Shown piece by piece: positions 47,906 to 61,069 of a stretch of DNA of 64,000 nucleotides. A program made the translations under genes and the position numbers. Position 1 is the first letter of the stretch, and every line of letters begins with the position of its first letter. Source of the DNA: Brienomyrus brachyistius (lineage: Eukaryota > Chordata > Actinopteri > Osteoglossiformes > Mormyridae); contig NC_064554.1 in NCBI RefSeq assembly GCF_023856365.1, positions 11,144,801 through 11,208,800 on the forward strand. Direction: 5' to 3'. The notes beneath the pieces are model-generated. The model saw only the letters and a list, made by a program, of their open reading frames with translations, did no database searches and was not told the origin of the DNA.

Positions 47906-49811
47906 CTGGATCTCACAGGGACATTCTCACACTGCTCAATGGGGGCTACACCCACAGCTCCTCGTGAAACCATTAATCAATCAGCTCGTTCGTTAATCAG
48001 CTGGCCTGTGCAGTGATTACACATTTTACATAAACACAGGGTTAAGTTGAGCTTGTTACCCCACGCTCTGCAAATCCTTATCCAGCCCTCTCCCCCCCCC
48101 CAAAACAAATACATCCCTTCTTCTACAGAGAATAGACAGGTTTCTGTATAAATCTCCCCAGTGGCCACAGTAATCAGCAGCTGCCCCTGGACACTGTAAG
48201 TGATGGATGGACCAGGCTGAGCCCCCGGCCCTTGGGAGATAAATGGCTCGCAGCTGGAGTGGAGCCCTCGAAGCAGGCAGGGTACGGGGCACCTTGGTTG
48301 CCCCTGTCACCCCCGGCATCTCCCTGCTCCCGCGCTCACCCCACCTCCGCCTTGTGGGGTAATTAATATGTTTGGACATATTTAGAGCGCTCCTTTCTGG
48401 GGGCGTCCTAAGGGCCGCTCACACAGAGAGTGGGCTCTGAATCTGGGTCGTTTTCACCCCATCCTCTGGGGACATTATCTTATACCCAAGGGACGCGTAA
48501 CCATTAATGGGTGCGGCCCTGATGGAGTGTTCCAGTAAGCAGAAAAAGCAGGAACAACCCCCACCACCCTTTCGAAGTCAGCGCCACCCAGAGGAAAGCA
48601 TAGTACTGGTTGAAATGGCCAGCCTGTCCTTGGGTCTCAGATGGACAGTCTCATCGGGACACTGGGGACCCACAGAAAATGTGCCGCTCGAGTCTTCCTC
48701 GACGCTGAGGGACTGACGCATTTCCCATAATGCACATGTGCAGTATCCTTCAAAACGCATCAGATGCGTCGTGGTCGCAGGGAACCGACTGGTGCAGGAA
48801 ACACTGCGGGGCAGGGCACACAGAGTGAATTAGGGAGGGGGTCAGCATGCCGTCTGCGTAGGTGGGTCCCGGGGGGCTCTTCCAGTCATGTTCCAATTAG
48901 CCGTCCGCTAAGTGGGAGGGAGGGGGGGCGCTAAGCAGACCATGTGAGGGATTGCGGGATAATTGCTTTAGTGGAGTAATTAAGACCTGCGATGGCAGGA
49001 AATCAGAGGTCCCTGTGGACTTTCGGCAGGGGGGGGGGGGGGGGTCTCTCTTGAGCACTGCAGGCAGGGAAGATGGGCCGTGATCCCACGTGGTGTGACA
49101 CAAGTTGACCAGGCGTCCAGAAAAAAAAAAAGACAAATCAATCAGGATGCAGTGGCAGTGATAATAAGTCAAGCGGGCGACGCTCGCTCTAACTGCACTG
49201 TGTGGCGGTGATCTACTGACTGAGGTGTGTAATGACTGTCAGCGGGCAGCCAGCCTGGAGAATGAGCACGATGCCCAGGGTGTGTGACACATTCGGGCAG
49301 AGGCTCCGCCCACACCCATGGCCACACCCATTTTGTGATGGCCCCCAGTGCTTTTCCAGTCTGTTCTGTCACTCACATCACCTATATTCTTACATCAAAA
49401 TGCTTTAGGACCCATCCAGTTTATTTTCCTGTAGCTGTATAACACGGTGGTATCTTCGATACGGTCACCAGTGGTGCAGCCAGAAATGAAACTGCAGGGC
49501 CAGAATAAAAGTGGGTGGGGCCACACAATCCAGTACAGCTCAGTACCATTTACTCTACATCACCGACGCCAAGGAGTTCCGCTGTGCCTCTGCATGCTGT
49601 GTCACCATACTGACATCCTTCAGCGGCCATTAAAATCAAACCAATCCGCTCTGTTTAGTTTCTGCAACACGACATTTTATACAGAATCTGAACAAGCACT
49701 TCGCAGCAGGTGTAGGGACGACGAAAAGAACTTTACACACAGCAACTGTAAAGAGTATTAAGCAGCAAAGCTAAGCTATGTTATATAATTAATCTGCAAC
49801 GTACAGCCATA
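47906..49811. other. First intron, part nearest the IS1 exon; nothing recognised
   Basis: No exon resembling the T-type N-terminus was found on the minus strand. It contains a G run at 49026-49044 and otherwise unremarkable sequence. Confidence 0.5.
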
Positions 49812-50080
49812 GTAAATGGTCTGCATTTATATAGCGCTTTTCTACTCCTACGAGTAACTCAAAGCGCTTTACATTTTATGCCTCACATTCACCCATTCAT
49901 ACACACATTCATACACCGGTGGCAGAGGCCGCCATGCAAGGTGCCAACCTGCTCACCGGGAGCAATTTGGGGTTCAGCGTCTTGCTCAAGGACACTTTGA
50001 TGGGGTCAGGAGGAGCCAGGACTTGAACCTACAACCCTCCAGTTGCTGAATGATAGCGCTACCTCCTGCACCACCATCTT
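49812..50080 (-). mobile_element. tRNA-type SINE (TATATAGCGCTTTTC family)
   Basis: Read on the minus strand, it begins near GGTGGTGCAGGAGGTAGCGC (A box) and GTAGGTTCAAGTCCTGG (B box), and ends with GCTATATAAATGCAGACCAT. The body includes GCGCTTTGAGTTACTCGTAG. This is a common dispersed fish repeat. Confidence 0.75.
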
Positions 50081-50229
50081 CCCCATCTAGTCCACAGACA
50101 CTGTGAAGCACAGAAATCAAACTCGGCAAAGTAACCATCTGTGTGCTCTGATAGTCTCACAGACTACTGTGAAAAAGACAACAATTTTGGGCCTGCATTT
50201 GATGTCTTCCTGGAATCATATTAATCCTT

Positions 50230-50330
50230 CAATCCATGTTCTATAACCACCTATCCTATTCAGGGTCATGGGGAGTGCGGAGCCCATCACAGAGACTATG
50301 TGCACAAGGCAGGGAACGACCAACCTTTAA
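50230..50330 (-). mobile_element. SINE 3'-end remnant
   Basis: CCATGTTCTATAACCACCTA, TCCTATTCAGGGTCATGGGG and GCACAAGGCAGGGAACGACC are the reverse complement of the tail region of the 5943-6300 SINE family. Confidence 0.6.
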
Positions 50331-50554
50331 TTTTCCACAGAGTAAAAATCAGTGCAGAGTTATTCTGCTAAGTGGTGACAAGTTTCACCACTGGCACTAG
50401 CAATATTAGACAAAAGTTATTGATCGAATTTTCCAGCAAAAAGGTATATATTAATGCATTAAATATAACTGACATAGAAAAATTAATTCCATTTGCTCAT
50501 TTTTCTTGACTGTTTATATCTCTTTTCCCAGTACTTCCAAGTTAGCCCGGTGCT

Positions 50555-50805
50555 TGAGGTCAACCAACAGCAAGCTATCACTGTAAGCGCCAACCAATCA
50601 GCAAGCTGTTGCTGTAAGCACCAACCAATAAGCAAGCTATCACTGTAAGTACCAACCAATCAGCAAGCTATCGCTGTAAGTACCAACCAATCAGCAAGCT
50701 ATCGCTGTAAGTGGCAACCAATCAATAAGCTATTGCTAGAAACACTAACCAATAAGTAAGCTATCACTGTAAGTATCAACCAATCAGCAAGCTATGGCTG
50801 TAAGC
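50555..50805 (+). repeat. 31-nt minisatellite with CCAATCAGCAAGC, about eight copies
   Basis: Unit GTACCAACCAATCAGCAAGC followed by TATCGCTGTAA. Most copies carry CCAATCA or CCAATAA. Confidence 0.93.
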
Positions 50806-51060
50806 GCCTCCCCCAGTAGATCGTTTTCGAAAAAGCGAAAAGTAGGAACTAAAAAGGATTCTGGAACTGTCTGAGAGAAACTACACTTAGAGTTTCTGTG
50901 CAGGGAACACAACAAAGTTCCTAGTTCCATAAAATGGTTCTGTGGTGGGAATATGCCTAATAATAGCAGACTTGTTGCCAAAACAGCAACTATTTGATTG
51001 GGTGGGCCTTGGCAAAAAGGGCATGCCCCTGCCTGGTGTCTCTCACCTAACATGTGGGCT

Positions 51061-51438
51061 GTGTCCAAATTCAGTGGCTGCATCCTTCAAAGGACGCAGT
51101 CTGTGAAAGTGTAGCCTATGTTAGCTCCCTCCTTCGAAGGTCAAACAGAAAGTGTCTATTGGGATGGTCTGGCCTACGGATAATTTCCTATTTGCTTCAC
51201 CTGCCCTTACCTTTAAGTCACAAAGTGCCGCTCCTATAACCCACTTTACCTCCACACAATAAATCTTGGAATACGTTGGGTTACAAAGGATCCATCAGGT
51301 GGACCCTTCACAATTTGGCAAAAGAAGGACGGATTTCTAGACTGCATTTGAAGGAGACTTTGAAAGGGGACAGCCTGGTCTCACTGCTGTGATGCGTTTA
51401 GTCTTTGAATACAGGCTTAGAAGGATGAATTTGGACAC
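51061..51438. mobile_element. Short inverted-repeat (MITE-like) element
   Basis: A 13-bp perfect inverted repeat GTGTCCAAATTCA lies at 51061-51073 and (reverse complement) 51426-51438. The next bases inward also match partly (GGCTGCATCCTT and ATCCTTC). The inner 350 nt are non-coding. A target duplication was not clear. A related piece (GTCCAAATTCAGTGG) occurs at about 62848. Confidence 0.65.
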
Positions 51439-52359
51439 CGTGGTGGTGTGAGGCACGCTGCCCTCTGAGTAACCTTTCCTGCTGTGAATTGTATCCACAC
51501 TAGAAGGCTCCTTCCTTGCAGGTGTGAGGGAGGGTGACCTTCGCTCAGTGGTGCACTGAGACAGGTTTGGGTCAGTGGAGAGGCCCTCTCCCTTTCCACT
51601 GGCAGTCCCCAAACACCACGCCTAGTCTAAGAGCACAACGTCACACCTGACCTGTCGGAAACTCTCACGGCATACATCAGAACGGCTCTTCTTCTCATGA
51701 CCGGAGATGGACGCAGGCGGTCACACATCACATGTCACGTGTTAGATGTGACCCTGACTGCAAATCAACTGGCATCTGGCACCGAAAGCATAAATAAGTA
51801 CAGTTACTTCCATGCACCTGATGTGCGTGAACCCAGAACGGCTGTCAAACAAGCTCACTGTCAACTGCTGCACCACACTACAGTCATTTTTCATCTTTGA
51901 TAGTCAATGAGGGGTAGTGCACTTGGGGTGGGGGGTGGGGGGGGGGGTGTCCATTTGAAGTAATATTCCCGCCCCCCTCCTGTGGAGTACCAAACATGAA
52001 CATCCTGGCATTCTGCCCATGAGCTCGTTACTGGGGAGACAGGCAATGGGAATATTTAATTAAGGTGACGCCGTGGGCTTGAAGATGAAGGATTGTCTGC
52101 TAAGATAGATGTTATCCTCTCGCTGAAAAGAGGCATTAAGGTAGAGTGTGGTCAGTAGGCAGGAGGGCGGCTGCGTGGCAGAGGATGGGACAGCTGGGCA
52201 TGGCGGGGGGGAAGCCTGGCACAGTAGGGGGCCCCTTGCCTCCATGCCCGACATGCTAACGGGATGGCAGGGCATAAAGCAGCCGCCTCTCCTGGAGAGC
52301 GATAACAGGTGATCTAAGAATGACCCTTATTACCTGCAGGGAGCACCACAGGGGCATGC
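51439..52359. other. First-intron sequence; nothing recognised
   Basis: A G run lies at 51926-51948. No exon or element was supported. Confidence 0.5.
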
Positions 52360-52765
52360 TCTCCCACACACATACCCACACACCATGTGAAGCTCACATA
52401 CCCACACACCATGTGAGGCTCATATACCCACACACACCATGTGAGGCTCACATACCCACACACCATGTGAGGCTCACATACCCGCACACCATGTGAGGCT
52501 CACATACCCACACACCATGTGAGGCTCACATACCCACACACAATGTGAGGCTCACATACCCACACACACCATGTGAGGCTCACATACCCACACACCATGT
52601 GAGGCTCACATACCCACACACAATGTGAGGCTCACATACCCACACACACCATGTGAGGCTCACATACCCACACACACCATGTGAGGCTCACATACCCACA
52701 CACCATGTGAGGCTCACATACCCACGCACACCATGTGAGGCTCACATACCCACACACACCTACAG
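52360..52765. repeat. 26-28 nt minisatellite, about 15 copies
   Basis: Unit CACACACCATGTGAGGCTCA followed by CATACC, with an extra CA in some copies. Confidence 0.95.
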
Positions 52766-52784
52766 TAATTCCTGTCACCTCACT

Positions 52785-52890
52785 CCTCCAGGGCTGGCTG
52801 CCCTGATAGACTGGCCCCCCGTCCAGCATGTTTCCCAGCTCCAGGCTCCTCTGCGACCCTTTACTGCCTAACCGTTTGGAAAATGAGTCC
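52785..52890 (+). mobile_element. SINE 3'-end remnant after the minisatellite
   Basis: GCCCTGATAGACTGGCCCCC, TTTCCCAGCTCCAGGCTCCT, GCGACCC and AACCGTTTGGAAAATGA follow the order of the tail of the 5943-6300 SINE. Confidence 0.6.
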
Positions 52891-55340
52891 GCAATAACTT
52901 CCTAATTCCCGGCAATCATCTTGGAAAGTGTTTCTGTGCATCTCCCTGCATGAAAGATTAAACATTTGCTCAAATATTCCCTGTGTGCTTGAGGTGGGTC
53001 AAGAGGGTTTATTTGCACGGTTATATTAATACATTGATTATGCTGCTAGCATGAGCAGCCCCCCCTCCAGAATGCAAATGTGCACATTAATACACAGAGC
53101 AAGTTGCAGACAATGTTCACTTCTGTCTGTGTGTGATGTACAGGCGTCCTGCTTCACTAAGCCAGAGCTCCTTTCTCGGAGTATGTCCACTCACCCTGTT
53201 CACTGCAATCTGACAGCTCCCCGCTCACTCACCTTTACAATTATAGAGTAGCAAGTTCAACTGCTAGAGGGAATTAATCAATCTGACAGCGTGAGATATC
53301 ACACTGCCCGCCCCTCCTACCCCCCCCCCCCCCCCCCCCCCCCAGAGTAAACACTCCTGATGTGCGAGTGTGCTCCTCCCCACCACCGGTCACTGTCAGG
53401 AAGACTCTCTGCTTTGCTCTGCTCTGACATGCTCAGCCTGACTTCACCTTGAAGCAGCACCTCAGAGGCCTTCAGCAAAGGCGCTGCGCTCACATTAGCA
53501 ACAGAGTTGGACTGGGCCCTGTCCAGAGGTGGCCAAGAAGGCAGCACTGCACAGGCAGCAGGAGCAGAACTCAGCCAGTGCTCCACTTTTAATTACCTTC
53601 AGAGAAAGAAAGGTCTAAGGCAGGGGCGTGTACAGGGGCGGGGCTGAAAGTTGATTGATCCCTAGAGTGCCACTCCCCTGTCACTCACAGATTCAAAGCA
53701 TATCATTGGCTAACGACATGATTGGCTGCTTTGTATGAATTATGGCCCATCACCTTAAAATCACCATGAATAATGATGGAAATTCACAGCCAGCTGTCAT
53801 GGTAACAGCCCCTGCCATTTACGCGCTAATGCTTACACCCTGACGCAGCTCTGCCTAGGCTCGCTCGCTCCCAACGGGACATTTTGTGTAATTAACAACG
53901 AGCTTAAACCTCATTAAACGTGCGCACGTATCCTGAGCCACTGCTCATCTCCCACTTCCTGTTATGCTTCCTCAGCAGAGCCCCCATGCCCCCCCCCAGG
54001 ACGGCTCGCTAAACTTCACAGGCTCTAGCTTTCATCTCAAGTCCTTTCCCATCACTCGCTATTCAAAAACCAATTTCTGTTGTGTCTGGATGATACGTTT
54101 CGGCTATACGAAGAGCCAGTGGCTGTATCAGAGCCCGAATACTACAGGACCCACCCCGCTCTGTGGTTCCTGGTGGGGGCGGCACCCACAGCCACCCTGA
54201 AATGTTTCTGGGATTAGCAATTTCAGATGAATGTCGCCCTCTACCCCTACCCCGTGGTATCACGGTGGTGTCTCGCCAGTCAGCATCTCACATGGGGCAG
54301 GTTTCACCATCGCCGTGGGTAACACTCTGCTGCATCATGGGATTGTGATTTTAAACATCACTGGATAATGCGTTCATTACAGTGTCTGCTGAGGCATCAC
54401 TGCGGCAGTGATGCAATAATGATCATTTGCTTTGGCCCGGGGGTCACCGTGGGGCTTCGGGAACAGATCCACCCTGAAGGAACCTGTCGGCACATCGAGG
54501 CATCAGGAATCACCTTGGGAAAGATCGTGGGGGGGGGGGGGTGAATTCAGCGACGGCCCCTCTCACATGATGTTAAGCCAGCTGATGGAACAAAGATATA
54601 TATTTTGGCAATTTGTGGCAGAAAGGCAGTTTTCCGTGCCGAGGATGTAGGACGTGGCTGGGTGCTCCTCGTACGGCTGTGGCGGGACCAGGGTGCTCCA
54701 GCTGTTTATTGCAGCGTGACGGATTTAGTGCCCTCCCGGTGCGGAGTGTCAGCCGCACATTCAAAGCTCCAATTACGGCACTGCGCTTCGGCGCCAGTGC
54801 GGACGGCGCATGCTAACAGTACGGTGCCCGCCCGCTCCCAGATCGAAGATGTGCCATTCCGCAAGACAAGTTATGCTTGTTGTCATGGAAACAGAATCAG
54901 GCAGGGTGCCTCCTGGGAGACAGACACGGGGCGTACTGGTACTTGCGTACCAGTGTGCTCATGCGAGCCCACATGTGGGCTTCTGCTTCTGCATCTGCTG
55001 CATATTTATCGATTTCCGTATGGGTGAGGGTGGGATGGCCTGGCGGCTCAATCTACCGAGCAACACTAAGTCCCGCCCCCAAACTAAACTTTCTCAGCGA
55101 GCAGCATCATTCCTGTGCTGGCCTCCATCTGCACTTCCTGTCTGAGTAGCCCCGCCCACATGGGCACCCCGGCTGTTCAGCTGGAGCGCGGTATGCATCG
55201 GCTTCTCTGCAGCAGACACACGGGGCAGGGTGATGCACAATCAGCCAGCATTACAGCCTGTTTTTCAAGGGCTTGTGTGAAGAGCACTTGGCCACAGCCC
55301 AAACGAGGCCTGAAAATGGCTGACAGATACGTGGGAAGTG
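52891..55340. other. First-intron sequence; homopolymer run only
   Basis: A run of about 24 C lies near 53320-53343 and a G run near 54529-54541. No exon or mobile element was supported. Confidence 0.5.
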
Positions 55341-55349
55341 AACGGAGAG

Positions 55350-55351
55350 AC

Positions 55352-55385
<34 letters not shown>

Positions 55386-55405
55386 CAAGAGAGAGCGAGA
55401 AGCCA
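55350..55405. repeat. (GA)n microsatellite
   Basis: GA/GAGC purine run with a few interruptions. Confidence 0.9.
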
Positions 55406-55699
55406 CAGCACTGACCGGCGACAGACCCCTCCATCAGCCCCTGATCCATCAGCTGCCTCCCCCGACCTCGTATCTCACTTTTTACTCCCCGCAGATGGCA
55501 GAATGGAGGACAAGATAGAAGGAGGCAGGGAAGATGGCCGCTAGGTTGGCTACCACACAGTTTTACTAGGTGTGCTTTTCTGTCCCAGGGGATGGTTTAT
55601 AATAACAGCAGAGCGGCAGCAGCTCCGCTCCGCACTTTCCTCCTCACTCTGGTCCTCACTGTACTCCCCACTCTGCTCCGTACTCTTACGGGATTAAAA

Positions 55700-56290
55700 A
55701 TTTCACTCCCCACTGTGTTCCTCACTCTGCTCCTCATTTCACTCCCCACTGTGTTCCTCACTCTGCTCCTCATTTCGCTCCCCACTGTGTTCCTCACTCT
55801 GCTCCTCATTTCGCTCCCCACTGTGTTCCTCACTCTGCTCCTCATTTCACTCCCCACTTTGTTCCTCACTCTGCTCCTCATTTCGCTCCCCACTGTGTTC
55901 CTCACTCTGCTCCTCATTCAGCTCCCTACTGTGTTCCTCACTCTGCTCCTCATTTCGCTCCCCACTGTGTTCCTCACTCTGCTCCTCATTTCGCTCCCCA
56001 CTGTGTTCCTCACTCTGCTCCTCATTTCGCTCCCCACTGTGTTCCTCACTCTGCTCCTCATTCAGCTCCCTACTGTGTTCCTCACTCTGCTCCTCATTTC
56101 GCTCCCTACTGTTACTCACTCTGCTCCTCATTGTGCTCCCCACTGTGTTCCTCACTCTGCTCCTCATTTCGCTCCCCACTGTGTTCCTCACTCTGCTCCT
56201 CATTTCACTCCCTACTGTGTTCCTCACTCTGATCCTCATTCAGCTCCCTACTGTGTTCCCCACTGTGTCCCTCACTCTGCTCCCCACTTG
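55700..56290. repeat. 36-nt minisatellite, about 16 copies
   Basis: Unit CTCCCCACTGTGTTCCTCAC followed by TCTGCTCCTCATTTCG. A 36-nt period gives a 266-codon plus-strand frame of repeated LPTVFLTLLLIS, which looks like a membrane protein but is a pure repeat product; the opposite strand is also open. Confidence 0.96.
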
Positions 56291-58239
56291 ACTTCACTGT
56301 GCTCCTCTTTACCTGTACTCCTGACCTGTAAAGATGGTGCTGCCCTGCCCCGGGTCCCTGGGGGAGGCACCCAGCCTGACCTGCTCTTGTGAGACACCCA
56401 CAGCCAGGCGAATCACAGAACCTCCTCCCATCAAGGCAATATATACTTGCAAACAAAAGCAGCTACATAAATGAGGGCCTCCCTGTCCTATTAGCCTTCA
56501 CGATAGACGTGCATGAAGGCCCCCTGAGTGGGTACGGTGATGGGGCGGTGAGGAGGTGCAAACACAAGGAAGCGCAGTGTCAGGAGCCCAGCTGGTGTGG
56601 AGCTCCATGAATCCTGATGGAGGAGTCACTCCAGGCGAAAGCTGCACGTGATTGATGTGATCGTTTATTCATCCTGGCTGATTGTCTACAGGAGCCTCAT
56701 GGCGATACTACCACCGCGTCTCCCATGCAGCTGAAAAGCTGTTTCCTTCTATCTGAAGCTCTCCTCATGTTCCCTCCTCTTCTGCCTCAGGCTGCAGGGT
56801 TGCTCACATGCGATCAGCCCGGTTCTGCCCCCAGTGGGCGGCGCGGGGCGGTGTGGCCCGCCTCGCTGGCCAGACCAGGCTGAGGGCAGCGTGATGACGT
56901 CAGTGCGTGGTGAGTGCGGATCTGCGGATTAGCAATGCTGATGTCCCACGCCGCGGGCCGATGACTCCTCTGTGCTGTGTTTCATGCCAACGATGCCCGT
57001 TTGAACGCCACAGTTGCCATTGTTCCTTTCAGACGGCCTCAGATCTGCTCCGTTTGGACAGCTCTGCTTTCATCTGCTGCCCCTTTTCATTTCCGCACCG
57101 TTCTTTATTCCGGTCAAAGCTGGCCCATGGAAAAGGCCAGCCAATCGGATGTGGTGTGCCAGGGGTTGATGGGATGGCACCCACACACCACAGAACAGCA
57201 TTTATTAGCCGCCGAATCGGATGGATCCCAGCCGCCTGACAGCCCAATGCCATGGCGACAGGATGCAGGTCAAAGGTCAGCCCATCAATGACTATGTGTT
57301 TGCGGTGGATCGCAGACATGCAGGGGCTCAGCTGGCAGCCCGCTTCCTGGCCTCCTTCCCACCAGCTCCCGTACTCCTTCCGGCTGAGCGCTGCCAGGTC
57401 CAGATGGATAAGGCCGGTGCGCCGGCACCATGCGGGGAGAGAGCCGATCCTCGGGGGTCTGGGGGTGGGGGGGGATCCACGTGACACATCAGTCAGGACC
57501 GATGGCCGCTTCCCTGGGCACTAGTGGGCTTCGACTGACTGGCCAGCTGATAGCTGCTTGTAAGGAGGACTCTCCTGGTCTGGGTGGGGCTGGAAGCTCA
57601 TGCATGAAAACCACCTGGGACCGGCCTGCCAGGGTGAGCAGGCCTGTGTGGGGATGTAGGCCTGTGTGGGGATTCTTGGAGCCATGGGTGCTGTGATTAA
57701 GGTCCCTACTGGCGCCCTCCAGGTCTCAATGAGTGCAAAATCACTGCTGCAGCATTCTGTCAATCACTACTCCTGGCCCCACCTACTCTGAACCTACCTG
57801 TCAATCATCACAGCTGACCCGCCTCTTTCTAATGCCCTTTTCCCACCATCAAGCCAGACCAGGCTGGATCCATTCATTTCCCGTTACTAACAGCATTCAC
57901 TTGTACCTGACCATCACACTAAAGGCAGCGAGATCAGGCAGTGTCCACAAAAACAACAAGAACTTTAACTTTTATGTCGTTAATAAAGGAGACCTATCGA
58001 AACAACTCAGAAGAGTAAATCTGGGTGTGACACAGAGAAGGGGTGCCTAACCTCCCACCAAACAAACTGAACTGACCAATATTATGATGTTAGCCTATTT
58101 ACTGAAAGGAGGAGGGTTTCTGAGGAACATTACGGGGCAACACTCGGTACAATGACCCAGGTGGAATGACTGGTCAGAAGCCCGTCCAGCGAGACCCATC
58201 TCTTCAAGGAACACTTCCAGCGTGGGTCCCATCCTGCCC
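56291..58239. other. First-intron sequence; nothing recognised
   Basis: About 1.9 kb with mixed composition and no supported exon or element. A short duplication, GGCCTGTGTGGGGAT, lies near 57640-57672. Confidence 0.5.
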
Positions 58240-58620
58240 CCTCCTCACTGACCACTGCACTTGGGCCTCCCTGCTCTGTCCTCACTGACCACTGTAATGG
58301 GGCCATCCTGCCCTGTACTCACTGACCACTGCGCGGGATCTACTCTGCTCTGTCCTCACTGACCACTGCAATGGGGCCACCATGCCCCATCCCCATTGAT
58401 CACTGCAATGGGGCCACTTTGCCCCGTCCTCACTGATCACTGCATTGGGGCCACCCTGCCCCATCTTCACTGACCACTGCAAAGGAGCCTATCTGCCCTG
58501 TCCTCACTGACAACTCCACTGGGGCCACTGTCTCCTATCCTCACTGACCACTGCAATGTGGCCACCCTGCCCTGTTCTCACTGACCACTGCATTGGGGCC
58601 ACTTGGCCATGCTGTAGGTT
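58240..58620. repeat. Minisatellite, about 37-nt unit, ten copies
   Basis: Unit CTCACTGACCACTGCAATGG followed by GGCCACCCTGCCCTGTC, with single-base variants. Confidence 0.93.
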
Positions 58621-58769
58621 CCTTTCGTGGATTTTATACTTGACTTACAGGAACTAAGCCCTCGTGGTGCGAGATTGGTCCGATGTTCTGTATAGTTCTT
58701 GATCCAGTGCTGAATTGCACTTGCTACTGGGCTCTCACTGGAAGCTCTTTGTGCTTCCAATGTTTTGTC

Positions 58770-59000
58770 TGCCTTACTTGTGTGTCGCTTCGGGCAAAAT
58801 CACCTACTAAATAAATAAATGGAAATGGAAAAACCAAAACCTTCAAGGGCTGCTTTTCAAGCAGAATACATTCCAGTGCAATTTGGTACATTCCGGTACA
58901 GGTATGTCCTGGTGCATTCCAGTACACTCTGGTTCATTCCAGTACACTCTAGTACACATCTACACATTTTAGTACATTCCAGTATATTCCTGTACACTTC
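58770..59000. repeat. SINE tail fragment and short CATTCCAGTACA repeats
   Basis: GTCGCTTCGGGCAAAATCAC then (AAAT)n at 58785-58820 resembles a SINE tail. It is followed by about nine copies of a 10-15 nt CATTCCAGTACACTCTGGTT-like repeat. Confidence 0.55.
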
Positions 59001-61069
59001 CCACTACAGTGTAAAAACAGCCTTACTACTCTTTCAGGATGGTCTCACTGGTGCTCATGTCGCACCCAAACAAATGAAACGACATCTCTGCCTTGGGGTA
59101 GCGGGATAGAGACACACTATCATCGCATGGCTGAGCACTGTCCTCACAAACAGCCCTACCGCTGAAGGTAAGGCTTAGGGTTTGGGCTGCTTTGGTCCCT
59201 GATAATGCAGCGCTGCGGTAATTAATGCGATGGCCTCGACACAGTGCTGAATCCGGAGTCAAGATAGGGATGAGGCTCCTCTCCCCCACGCTCCTCCCTG
59301 CCGCGCCTCCCCCCGGCCTCTGTTCTCTGTGCTAAAACGGGATTCTCAGTCTCTCTCCTCTTCCCGCCGCTCCTCCTTCTCTCCCTTCGTCCTCTCCTGC
59401 TCTCAAGCCCCAGTATAAATATCCACTGCCTCCTTCATGGTGTCCTGGGTGACCTGAGGGCCTGGCCGGGCAGAACCTCATCTCCTCCAGGAGTTTGCAG
59501 AACAAGGAGACACACAGAGACCCTGCCTGCTGACTGGTGTCACACGGCATCACATGGTGTCGCACACGCTCAGCATCCTAACGCGTCTGTCCTGCCACAG
59601 GAGCGAAGACCAGCATCTGGCTAGATATTTGGTCTTTGTGGGCCTTGCTGACGCCCCGCAGGCTTACGTGCCCCTCCTCGGCAGCAATCCTTTGTACTCT
59701 TGTTCTTCTCCCTGTTTTTTGCCATCACCATGGCAACGGCAAACCTGCCTGCCCCATTGGTCAGGAAGCTGCCGGGTCCGTCCACATGCGCCCCTCCTCA
59801 GTGGAGGCCCTTGTGCCATCGGCTGTGTTTCGACCAGCATGGAAATCACCATTGCCCTCCACCATCACACAACTATCGGACAATGTCAGTAGCAAAATTA
59901 CCGTGTCAACACATCGAAACATGGAGGAGGCCCTCTGATGCGGGCCCTTGTCTCAGCTCTGCGGCGCACCAACAGACGGACATATCATCTGACCACAAGG
60001 AAGCGAATGAACGAGTACCCATTCACATACCAGACAGATTCATTCCTGTAAGCAGCAGCATCCGCCTGAACGCAACTGATAGAGAAGGAAGTGTGGCTTC
60101 AGCTGCAGGGCCCATCACACTGCAGAGCAGACATGGGAGGGCGTCACCATATCCTGAGGACCCCTAAGCTCAGAGAGCTGAAGTGACAGTGAGATTCCAG
60201 TGCGGAGACAGACGTTGGCCCCACCTCCTTAAGCAATGGCACAGAATATCAGCTCACGACAGCCATTGTTCTTTATAGACATATTTAAAGGTGTTTTGTG
60301 GAGATGTCCCTAAAGCTGAAGAACAGACCTGTTCCCCATATCCACGCCACACACACACACACACACACTTTAGCCTCCCGGGGCACAGCAGGCAGCCCAC
60401 GCTGACCCTGTTGCCTATCGGCAGCTCCTGCAGGGGGCGACATGGGCCTCTATTAACATATTGACCTGCCTGGGATCTGCATCCACAGCCCCTGAGACTT
60501 TGTGTGCTCTCCACCCAATAGCATGCCGATTATTATAGGCAATAGAGCTGCTTATTCTGTTTTCATATCCATAGGCTAAAACCTTGCTAACGCCAGGGTA
60601 CAGCCAATCAGAACATGCCAACACTGTAAACATGACTTCCCAGAGTTCCCTGTCTATGGAATCTGCATCATATTCACTCCAGATGACTCTTGTGGATTAA
60701 GCACAAATTGCTGGCTGTCTTTATAAACAGATACATTACCAGCATAATCATAACCGTAACCAGGCTCATATCCCCCACGCACGGTTGCCATGGAGGACCA
60801 GGACATGGTGCACTGACTGCTGAAACACCAGAGCTGTCATCGGGAGGGGGGGGGGGGGGGGAAACACCAGGGGTCGTCACGCTTTCCCGGGGTCGAGGAT
60901 GAAGAGGTGAAGCTGCAATGACAGGCTGGCATCAGGAAGGCGTTCCAATGCCGAGGGGCAGTGCCTGGCAAGCAGTGCCTGTGTGTGCCATTTGTCATTG
61001 GGTCTGACTCGTGGTCACACAGGAGAAGCGTGGTGGGAGACAGTGGGACAGGGAGGTAGGCGGGGGAGC
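59001..61069. other. First-intron sequence; small repeats only
   Basis: (CA)n lies at 60351-60369 and a G run at 60847-60860. No exon or element was supported. Confidence 0.5.

Noticed and set aside
47878..47917. Extension of the IS1 exon upstream (FFLDRPPAT...) to the AG at 47906
   Set aside because: The residues do not match the expected CNPW context, the frame would need an additional mismatch at the junction, and the stretch contains the U12 branch consensus.
55592..56392. Plus-strand open frame of 266 codons that looks like a repeated membrane helix (LPTVFLTLLLIS)
   Set aside because: Pure product of a 36-nt minisatellite; the opposite strand is equally open and no family feature is present.
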